This document shows, piece by piece, positions 32,848 to 45,436 of a DNA stretch of 45,436 nucleotides. A model generated the notes under the pieces. The model worked only from the letters and a program-made list of their open reading frames with translations. It was not told where the DNA came from and did no database searches. Both the position numbers and the translations under genes were made by a program. Within the stretch, counting starts at the first letter, position 1. Each line of letters starts with the position of its first letter. Origin of the DNA: an uncultured Prevotella sp. (GTDB lineage: Bacteria > Bacteroidota > Bacteroidia > Bacteroidales > Bacteroidaceae); contig CAKPST010000006.1 of assembly GCA_934183355.1 (NCBI GenBank), positions 1 to 45,436 on the forward strand, given 5' to 3'.

Positions 32848-34292
32848 TCTGGCAGACTCGATTTGTGGTAAATCTTATATCCCGTAGCAGCCACAATAAC
32901 ACTCATAAGCGGTGATATGAGGTTGAAGAAGCAGTAGGGCAAATAGGTGAAAGTGGCAACACCAAGCACTGTACTCTGTGTCATGCCGCACGTGTTCCAT
33001 GGCACAAGCACTGATGTCACGGTGACAGCATCCTCCGTGGTGCGGCTTAGTAGTCGACGTTCATAGCCCTCGCGGTCGTATATATCACGGAACATATTGC
33101 CTGTGAGCAGGATACATAGATATTGGTCGGCTATCGCCACATTGAGCATAACACCCGTGGCAGCTGTCGAACCTACAAGCGATGTGCGTCCTTTCACCAT
33201 GTGAATGAACAGACGAGTGATGCCGCCAACCATGCCGCCTGCCGACATACAACCGCCAAAACACATGGCACAAATAATGAGCCAGATGGTGGGCATCATG
33301 CCAGCCATGCCTCGTGTGGACACAAGGTCAGCCAACATGGGACTGTCCGAGTGCAGCGATGTGCTACCATATACGCTCTTCATGGTTGCTTTGAACAGCG
33401 ATGGGTCTATCTCTCGCAATGCGTCGGTCTGGAAAACAAGCCCAGATAGCACTGCAAGTAATATTGAGACGAACAGCGTGATGACTGGCGGCACCTTGCG
33501 AGCTATCATCACTCCCGTCAGCACTGGCACAAGCAACAACCACGGTGTGATATTGAAACGTGCATCAAGCGACGAGGCAAAGGTGGCTATGTCCTGCGAA
33601 CTGCTTGTAGAACAGAACACTCCTGCCACCGCAAAGATAATGAGTGTCACTGTGATGGACGGCACTGTGGTGAGAAGCATGTATCGTATATGATTGAACA
33701 ATGGCACACCGAGCGAACCCGAAGCAAGAGTTGTGGTCTCGGACAGCGGCGAAATCTTGTCGCCGAAATAGGCACCAGAGATGATGGCACCTGCCACCCA
33801 ACCGTCGTCAAAGCCCTGTGCTCTACCAATGCCCATGAGGGCGATGCCGATAGTGGCTATGGTTGTCCACGACGAACCCGTCATCACGCTCACTAATGCG
33901 CAGATGGCACACGACGAAGCAAGGAAGACACCAGGATGAATGACATGCAAACCGTAATAAATGAGTGTTGGCACAACGCCACTCACCATCCAAGCTCCAC
34001 CCAATGCACCAATGAGCAGCAATATGACAAGGGCGCTCGCCACACTCGAAACGTTCTTGACTATAGCCTTCTCAAAGCTCGCCCAAGGCACATTTAGGAA
34101 TGCCATGCCGATGAGCACACACATTGCCGACACAGTGAGCAGCGTTATCTGCGACGCTCCTTCGAGCGAGTCGCTGCCAAAAGCACGTATAGTGCATGTG
34201 AGCATTGCCACAAGCAACACGATGGGCATGAGCGAAAGTACAGCAGAGGGGCGTTTCTTGAGATGTTGTTCCTGTTTTGTTGTCTTTTCCAT
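32835..34292 (-). CDS. nhaC: Na+/H+ antiporter, NhaC family
   Basis: The 485-residue integral membrane protein has about 11-12 membrane helices. NhaC hallmarks include the intramembrane SVMTGSSWTTIATIGIALMGIG, ISGAYFGDKISPLSETTTLASG and the mirrored TGVMLNVAIADQYLCILLTGNMFRD. It exchanges Na+ for protons, probably for pH and sodium homeostasis; some relatives exchange organic acids instead, so substrate is an inference. It starts with a basic cytoplasmic tail (MEKTTKQEQHLKKRPSA). It has a strong promoter and is divergent from tamB. Confidence 0.9.
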   Translation of the reverse strand: MEKTTKQEQHLKKRPSAVLSLMPIVLLVAMLTCTIRAFGSDSLEGASQITLLTVSAMCVLIGMAFLNVPWASFEKAIVKNVSSVASALVILLLIGALGGAWMVSGVVPTLIYYGLHVIHPGVFLASSCAICALVSVMTGSSWTTIATIGIALMGIGRAQGFDDGWVAGAIISGAYFGDKISPLSETTTLASGSLGVPLFNHIRYMLLTTVPSITVTLIIFAVAGVFCSTSSSQDIATFASSLDARFNITPWLLLVPVLTGVMIARKVPPVITLFVSILLAVLSGLVFQTDALREIDPSLFKATMKSVYGSTSLHSDSPMLADLVSTRGMAGMMPTIWLIICAMCFGGCMSAGGMVGGITRLFIHMVKGRTSLVGSTAATGVMLNVAIADQYLCILLTGNMFRDIYDREGYERRLLSRTTEDAVTVTSVLVPWNTCGMTQSTVLGVATFTYLPYCFFNLISPLMSVIVAATGYKIYHKSSLPDTNS

Positions 34293-34347
34293 TTATTATA
34301 TTTTCATGTAATTTCCTGCATAAATATGCAACATTCGTTATCGGCGT

Positions 34348-34380
34348 GCAAAGGTAATGCTTATTTAACGAAATCACAAA
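34348..34380 (-). promoter_or_regulatory. nhaC promoter
   Basis: On the minus strand TTTG (34377-34380), a 20-bp spacer and TACCTTTGC (34348-34356) match the Bacteroidota consensus exactly. The leader is about 50 bases. Confidence 0.85.
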
Positions 34381-34546
34381 CCTACTGATATATAATTATA
34401 TATAATCCACAAGTTTATAATAATTCACGAATACGATATGTATAAATATACACCTTTATAGTGCAAACAAGGCTTGGTTGCTCACAACACAAGCAACACA
34501 AGAAAAATAAACCGACTATCAAGGGGCTTCATCTTAGGAAATTTTG

Positions 34547-34554
34547 TATCTTTG
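34547..34554 (+). promoter_or_regulatory. tamB promoter -7 element
   Basis: TATCTTTG matches TAnnTTTG, about 46 bases before the tamB ATG. No good -33 is visible. Confidence 0.55.
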
Positions 34555-34599
34555 TAGAATTGTATACCAAACTATTAAGAAACAACTACATCATATTGC

Positions 34600-37500
34600 A
34601 TGAAACTGGTTAGAAAGAAAATACTAAAGATAGCTGTGGCGATTGTAGCCACGCCCTTTGCCATCATAGCCTTGTTGGCAATGCTGCTCTATGTGCCGCC
34701 TGTGCAAAACTGGGCTGTAGACTGTGTCACCGACTATGTGTCTGGCTCAACCAACATGACTGTCAACATAGAGCGTGTGCGTCTTAAGTTTCCACTCGAC
34801 CTCGCTGTATACGGACTGCGAGCCACACAACCCAACGACTCGCTGCCCAATGTGACCGACACTATAGCCGATGCACGACAGCTGATAGCCACTGTTCAGC
34901 TGCGACCGTTGCTGCACAGCAACATCGTGGTGGACCGTCTCGACTTCAGCGATGTGCAACTCAACACGGCACAGCTTGTGCCGGAGGCACGTGTCAAGGG
35001 CAAAGTGGGCAGACTACAACTGCGCAGTCGCGGCATCAACCTCGCTCGTGAGACTGTCAGCGTAGACAAAGCGACGCTCGAAGACGCCCATCTCGACATC
35101 GCGCTGAGCGACACCGTGCCAGAAGACACCGCCTCTACGCCCACACGTTGGCAGATAGCCGTGGGCAAATTAGCCATACAACGCTCCAATCTGCAACTGC
35201 ACATGCCGGGCGACACACTGCAAGTGGGCGTGGGCATAGGCTCGCTCAAGGCTGAACGTGGACACTTCGACCTGCTGAGTGGCACCTACCGACTCAATAT
35301 GCTCGACTGGCAGAAAGGCTCGCTCACATACGACAACAACTTTGAGAAGGCTCTAAAAACTGGATTTGACTTCAACCACATTGCACTGACAGACATCAGT
35401 CTGCATCTCGACTCGTTGCTCTACAACAACGACGGGCTTGCTGTGCGCCTACGCCAGTGTGCCATGAGCGAGCAAAGTGGGCTACATATAAAAGAACTTA
35501 GTGGAAAAATACGTCTCGACACCACCCACATCTATCTGCCCGACCTGCGATTACGCACGCCGAAGTCGATGCTGACAGCACGCATCGACATGGACTTCTC
35601 TACCTTTGACGACCACAATCCGGGCAAGATGCAGGTGGACACCAAGGGATATGTCGTAAAGAGCGACTTTGCTCCGCTGCTCGGTTTCATACCCAAGGAG
35701 TTTTTGCGCCGTCTGCCCGACACCCCGATTACGCTCAATGCCGACGTTGCTGGCAACATGCTGGCGCTCAACATCCGCCAGTTGGCTATCACCTACCCCA
35801 CCGTCTTTGCCCTGAAAGCACACGGACGAGCACAAAACATAATGTCGACCAACCGTCTGCAAGCCGACATCACAGTCGACGCTCAGACATACAACCTCAA
35901 CTTCGTAAAGTCGCTGCTGCCAGCTTCGGCAGCCAAAGCTATCAACATTCCCTCGGGCATCAGCCTAAAGGGCAACTTCAGAGCCAACGGCACACGCTAT
36001 GCTACACGCTTCGTGGCAGCACAGGGTGGCGGTTCGGTGACTGGCAACGCCACGTTCGACTCACGCCTACTTGCATACGACGCTCAGTTGAAGGTCAATA
36101 GTTTGCAGCTAAACAACTTCCTGCCATCCATGCCACTGCGTCCATTCAGCGGAACGCTCACGGCAAAGGGTGCCGGAGTGGACTTCCTATCGCCACGCAC
36201 ACACCTCAACGCACACGGAACGGTGGAGCAGTTTGCCTACGACAACTACGATCTCTCCAACATGCAGCTATCTGCCAACGTGCATAACGGCACCGGACAC
36301 GCTCTATTGCAGAGCCACACACCACTCATCGACGGCACTATTGACCTCACTGCGCTGCTCAGTCGCACTCGTGTAGACGCTCGTCTGGTGTGCGACCTCA
36401 TCAAAGCCGACTTCATGCGCATGGGCTTAACCAAGCGTCCGTGCTCGGCATCGCTCACTGCCGACGTCAGCATGAAGAGCAATGTGGTGTCCGACCATAG
36501 TGTGAAGGGCAGAATAGGCAGCATAGTCATACGCGACTCTGCCAACGCCTACCGCCCCGAAAATGTCAATATCGACTGTTTCACACGCCGCGACTCTACA
36601 CACGCTGCCATCACATGTGGCGACTTTGCGCTGCGACTTGACGGCGGTGGCTCCATCGAGAACATCCTCAACCGTCTGACAGCGGTCAACACCGAGCTTG
36701 CCAAGCAGCGCAACGAGCGCTATATCGACCAGCTACAGCTAAGAAAGCACATGCCCGACATGTCGCTATATGCCAACGCTGGCAAGCACAACGTGTTCAG
36801 CCGAATGCTGAAACGATTCGGATACGACTTCCACAACGCATTTGTCGACCTTGCCATGTCGCCACAAGAGGGCATCAACGGTAGGGTGAGCCTCGACTCG
36901 CTTGTGGCATCTGGGCTACAGATAGACACCATTCGCATGGCATTCCGTTCCGACTCCACCAAGACCGACTTCGAGGGACAGGTGCGCAACGGGCGCTCCA
37001 ACCCTCAGTTTGTATTCGACGCACGTCTACGAGGAGCCTTCACACAGTCGTCGCTATATCTCGGCACACGTGTATACGATGCTCGCGAACGTCTCGGCAT
37101 AGCCTTAGGACTGAAGGCAGACATGCAGCCTGGAGGTGTCAAACTGGCTCTTGGTGGCATCGACCCAGTGATAGGCTACAAGAAATTCAAGGTGAACAAG
37201 GGCAACTACATCTTCTTTGCCGAAAACCAACGCATATCTGCCGACATGCGACTGACCTCCGACAACGGCATGGGTGTGCAGATCTACTCAAACGACAGCA
37301 CCGAGACACGACAAGACTTGAGTGTCAGCCTCAACAAATTTGACCTGCAAAAGGTGCTTGCCGTGGTGCCATACGCTCCCAACGTGGCTGGATTGCTCAA
37401 CGGCGACTTCCACTGGATGGTGTCCGAAGAGGGCGACATGTCGGTGTCGTCGTCGCTCAGCATCAACCGCATGGCTTACGAGGGATGTCCTATAGGCAAT

Positions 37501-39219
37501 GTGGCAAGCGAATTTGTGTACATGCCTAAGGACAACGGCATGGAGCACTATGTCGACGGAACGCTGACTATGGACAACTACGAGGTGTGTACGCTGTCGG
37601 GTATGTACGACGCTGAGGACGAAGGCAGCATCGATGCCGACATGACTCTGTCGCGCACGCCACTGCTTCTGCTCAATGGATTTGTACCCGACCGCCTCAT
37701 CAACTTCAATGGTTATGCTCAGGGCGAAGTGAAGGTGAAGGGCTCGCTCTCACGACCTGACATCAATGGCGAGCTCTACTTCGACTCTGCATACGTGGCA
37801 AGCGAGCCATACGGTGTACAGATGCGACTCTGCGACGACCAGCTGGAGATAAAGAACAGCCGTATGATGTTTGAAAACTTCCAGATGTTCGCCCGCAATG
37901 GCAATGCGCTGACGCTATACGGCAATGTCGACTTTGCCAATTTCGACCGCATAACCACCTATCTGCGCATGCGTGCCGACAACTATCTGCTCATCGACTC
38001 TAAGGAGCAGGCACGCTCCGAGGCTTATGGCAAGGCTTATGTCAACTTCCTCGGACTTGTAGACGGGCCACTTGAGTCGCTGCGCATGCGTGGACGACTC
38101 GACGTGCTGGGCTCAAGCGACGTGACATACATACTGCGCGACTCGCCACTCTCTACAGAGAGTCAGCTCGACGGACTCGTCAAGTTTGTAAACTTCCGCA
38201 ATCCGGCTACTGCCACCGTGGCTCGACCGCCTATCAACGGACTCACCATGGACCTCACCATGAATGTCGACGACGGTGCTCATGTGCTCTGCGCTCTCAA
38301 CACCGACAAGTCGAACTATGTCGACCTCATAGGTGGTGGCAATCTGCGAATGCTCTATACAGCCACCGACGGACTGTCGCTCTATGGTCGTTACACCATA
38401 GCCGAGGGCGAAATGAAATACTCGCTGCCCGTTATTCCTCTCAAGACGTTCACCATCAAGGACGGAAGTTATGCCGAATTCTCTGGCGACCCGATGAATC
38501 CGCGACTCAACATCACAGCCACCGAGGAGAACAAGACTACGGTTTCGACCGATGGAGGCACTGGACGCAGCGTAATGTTTGAGTGCGGAGTGGAGATAAC
38601 GAAGACGCTGCAAGACATGGGATTGCAGTTTATCATCGACGCTCCCGACGACCAACAGATGCACAACGAACTGATGACACAGTCGGCTGAGAATCGCGGC
38701 AAGCTCGCCGTGACTATGCTTACCACCGGCATGTATCTGTCGGACGACAATCTGGGGTCGCTATCGGTCAACTCGGCGCTCAGCTCGTTCCTCAGTTCGC
38801 AAATCAACAGCATATCTGGCAACGCTCTGCGCACACTCGATCTCTCGTTTGGCATGGACAACACGACGCTCGGTTCGGGAGAGATACACACCGACTACTC
38901 GTTCAAATTCTCCAAACGTCTGTGGAACAACCGCCTGCGCATAGTCATAGGTGGCAAGGTGTCGAGTGGTGCCGAGGTGGAGAATCAGAACGACACGTTC
39001 TTCGACAACGTCACTCTCGAATACCGAATGTCGCCTACATCCAACAAATACCTCAAGCTGTTCTACGACCGCGACTCCTACGACTGGCTCGAAGGATATG
39101 TAGAGCAGTTTGGAGGAGGTTTCATCTGGAGACGCAAGCTGCAACACTTCAGGGATATATTCATATTCAAGAAGGAGAAAACGGTGAAGAATGACACGAT
39201 AACGACAGAGAAAAAATAA
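34600..39219 (+). CDS. tamB: Translocation and assembly module protein TamB
   Basis: The 1539-residue protein has an N-terminal inner membrane anchor (ILKIAVAIVATPFAIIALLAMLLYVPPV). A very long periplasmic part of AsmA/TamB-type beta repeats follows (for example LPLDLAVYGLRATQPND near the start), and then the C-terminal TamB domain (DUF490): DINGELYFDSAYVASEPYGV, GRYTIAEGEMKYSLPVIPLKTFTIKDGSYAEFSGDPMNPRLNITA, LDLSFGMDNTTLGSGEIHTDYSFKFSKRLWNNRL. Such proteins form a lipid- or substrate-bridging groove across the periplasm and work with an Omp85 partner. Here the partner is the next gene, whose ATG can overlap the tamB stop by one base, so the two are translationally coupled. Confidence 0.94.
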   Translation: MKLVRKKILKIAVAIVATPFAIIALLAMLLYVPPVQNWAVDCVTDYVSGSTNMTVNIERVRLKFPLDLAVYGLRATQPNDSLPNVTDTIADARQLIATVQLRPLLHSNIVVDRLDFSDVQLNTAQLVPEARVKGKVGRLQLRSRGINLARETVSVDKATLEDAHLDIALSDTVPEDTASTPTRWQIAVGKLAIQRSNLQLHMPGDTLQVGVGIGSLKAERGHFDLLSGTYRLNMLDWQKGSLTYDNNFEKALKTGFDFNHIALTDISLHLDSLLYNNDGLAVRLRQCAMSEQSGLHIKELSGKIRLDTTHIYLPDLRLRTPKSMLTARIDMDFSTFDDHNPGKMQVDTKGYVVKSDFAPLLGFIPKEFLRRLPDTPITLNADVAGNMLALNIRQLAITYPTVFALKAHGRAQNIMSTNRLQADITVDAQTYNLNFVKSLLPASAAKAINIPSGISLKGNFRANGTRYATRFVAAQGGGSVTGNATFDSRLLAYDAQLKVNSLQLNNFLPSMPLRPFSGTLTAKGAGVDFLSPRTHLNAHGTVEQFAYDNYDLSNMQLSANVHNGTGHALLQSHTPLIDGTIDLTALLSRTRVDARLVCDLIKADFMRMGLTKRPCSASLTADVSMKSNVVSDHSVKGRIGSIVIRDSANAYRPENVNIDCFTRRDSTHAAITCGDFALRLDGGGSIENILNRLTAVNTELAKQRNERYIDQLQLRKHMPDMSLYANAGKHNVFSRMLKRFGYDFHNAFVDLAMSPQEGINGRVSLDSLVASGLQIDTIRMAFRSDSTKTDFEGQVRNGRSNPQFVFDARLRGAFTQSSLYLGTRVYDARERLGIALGLKADMQPGGVKLALGGIDPVIGYKKFKVNKGNYIFFAENQRISADMRLTSDNGMGVQIYSNDSTETRQDLSVSLNKFDLQKVLAVVPYAPNVAGLLNGDFHWMVSEEGDMSVSSSLSINRMAYEGCPIGNVASEFVYMPKDNGMEHYVDGTLTMDNYEVCTLSGMYDAEDEGSIDADMTLSRTPLLLLNGFVPDRLINFNGYAQGEVKVKGSLSRPDINGELYFDSAYVASEPYGVQMRLCDDQLEIKNSRMMFENFQMFARNGNALTLYGNVDFANFDRITTYLRMRADNYLLIDSKEQARSEAYGKAYVNFLGLVDGPLESLRMRGRLDVLGSSDVTYILRDSPLSTESQLDGLVKFVNFRNPATATVARPPINGLTMDLTMNVDDGAHVLCALNTDKSNYVDLIGGGNLRMLYTATDGLSLYGRYTIAEGEMKYSLPVIPLKTFTIKDGSYAEFSGDPMNPRLNITATEENKTTVSTDGGTGRSVMFECGVEITKTLQDMGLQFIIDAPDDQQMHNELMTQSAENRGKLAVTMLTTGMYLSDDNLGSLSVNSALSSFLSSQINSISGNALRTLDLSFGMDNTTLGSGEIHTDYSFKFSKRLWNNRLRIVIGGKVSSGAEVENQNDTFFDNVTLEYRMSPTSNKYLKLFYDRDSYDWLEGYVEQFGGGFIWRRKLQHFRDIFIFKKEKTVKNDTITTEKK

Positions 39220-39248
39220 TGAAGCCCCACCCCCAAGCTATGACAATT

Positions 39249-44979
<5,731 letters not shown>

Positions 44980-45002
44980 AACAAGGGACCTCATAAATAA
45001 TG

Positions 45003-45049
45003 ATAAGGGCATTAACGACAAAACTATTGCTTGTCGCTAATGCCCTTAT
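45003..45049 (+). terminator. lacZ terminator / ATTAACG palindrome, copy 3
   Basis: 45003-45021 and 45031-45049 form a 19-bp stem with one mismatch around a 9-base loop. It contains GGGCATTAACGACAA paired with TTGTCGCTAATGCCC, the same core as the repeats at 253-325 and 8672-8820. It lies 24 bases after the lacZ stop. Confidence 0.85.
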
Positions 45050-45082
45050 TGTTTAAACATATCCCCCATGCCTAAAATAACT

Positions 45083-45436
45083 TTTTTTCTTTTTTTATCT
45101 GCAATACTGCAAGCCGACGCAGTAGCATAGGACGTAAGGCATTGTATATCAATAGACTAATGCAACAAGAAAGGCTTGCAGTAGGCAGATTTAATCTGCA
45201 ATAATCTGCAAGCAACTGCAAGCTTCTGCAATACTATGACTTTTATAGTTGTTGCAAAGGCGTTGTACTAATCGTACTAAGGCTAATTACAAGGCATACT
45301 AAGGCTAGTTACAAGACGTACTAAGGCTATTTACAGATTGTACAATGGCGTTGCAAAAATAATAAAAAGGCACAAGTCCCGAAGAATGATGATATTTAGG
45401 CACCAAGTCCCGGAGGGACGACATAATATAGGATAG
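45083..45436 (+). repeat. Modular intergenic element, copy B (cut by window end)
   Basis: It opens with the same T-rich inverted-repeat end (45091-45112 matches 22 of the 27 bases of the copy A terminus, then diverges). CTGCAA-rich sequence with CTGCAAGCC / GGCTTGCAG (45107-45115, 45173-45181) follows, then a 22-nt array (45251-45361) and a CAAGTCCC element with GTCCC-GGA-GGGAC (45407-45419). Order and orientation are those of 18861-19381. The right-hand end is outside the window. Confidence 0.75.
45251..45361 (+). repeat. 22-nt tandem array, copy B
   Basis: Five units begin at 45251, 45274, 45296, 45318 and 45340, the first 23 nt and the others 22. Typical unit: GTACTAAGGCTAATTACAAG plus GC. 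The units resemble those of copy A (GTAC..GGC..GTAC/TTAC) but differ in sequence, so the period is conserved better than the bases. Confidence 0.8.

Larger units (their letters stand above)
34293..34599. other. Divergent promoter region nhaC / tamB
   Basis: This 307-base non-coding stretch holds the nhaC promoter (34348-34380, minus) and the tamB -7 element (34547-34554, plus). Between them (34381-34546) is A/T-rich DNA with no gene and no repeat that I can recognise. Confidence 0.6.
44980..45436. other. Non-coding tail region after lacZ
   Basis: The last 457 bases contain no credible gene. They hold the terminator palindrome (45003-45049) and the beginning of the second modular repeat element (45083-45436), which is cut by the window end. 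Confidence 0.7.

Overview
The window is a chromosomal segment from a member of the Bacteroidota, most likely a Prevotella/Segatella-type organism (genus inferred, not proven). Three things support this. The promoters follow the Bacteroidota pattern (TTTG, about 20 bp, TAnnTTTGC) and recur before many genes. There is a complete SusC/SusD-type polysaccharide utilisation locus. The families CvfB, DUF4831, NnrD/E, TamB with a lipoprotein TamA homologue (TamL), and FadL/OmpP1 are typical of the group. No phage genes, transposases or CRISPR arrays are visible.

Layout. A tRNA-Val cut by the window edge (1-67, minus) is followed by a plus-strand cluster: a CPA2 cation/proton antiporter with a C-terminal stress-protein-like region, a LolD-type ABC ATPase, a CvfB-like S1 protein and a glycine-zipper lipoprotein with an EF-hand-like loop (402-4879). 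Next come gdhA, an RlpA-like protein and a FadL-type porin (5034-8663). They converge on a minus-strand PUL (8826-18557) that reads susC, susD, susE/F-like, GH53 endo-galactanase, GH2 beta-galactosidase. The enzyme pair indicates growth on beta-1,4-galactan (pectic galactan or type I arabinogalactan): surface endo-cleavage, SusCD uptake, then periplasmic removal of galactose. No regulator sits beside it.

After an unusual 0.9-kb non-coding stretch come a PgpH-type HD phosphodiesterase (minus), gltX-waaA and cutC (plus). A minus-strand block follows (34292 down to 25459): an NhaC-type antiporter, nnr, a DUF4831 protein, hpt, adk, and a TPR-containing histidine kinase with its LytTR response regulator. 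The right end is plus-strand: tamB-tamL, overlapping by one base and encoding the envelope assembly module, then a large secreted LacZ-type GH2 beta-galactosidase (41683-44979).

The least ordinary signal is in the non-coding DNA. At least four families of dispersed intergenic repeats are present. (1) A modular element has 27-bp terminal inverted repeats, TGCAA-rich hairpins, an array of 22-nt self-complementary units and a CAAGTCCC hairpin; it is seen between susC and pgpH and again, cut by the window end, after lacZ. (2) ATTAACG-rich palindromes occur at 253-325, 8672-8820 and 45003-45049. (3) Elements bounded by long CAACAACATCAACAAC-type inverted repeats enclose GCCGTGCC palindromes (24509-24669, 29769-29940, and a relic at 32719-32790). 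(4) A C/G-rich CCCACC..CCCCTCCC repeat occurs in opposite orientations inside the PUL, once within the signal-peptide coding region of the GH2 enzyme. These make the window interesting beyond a standard Bacteroidota gene set.
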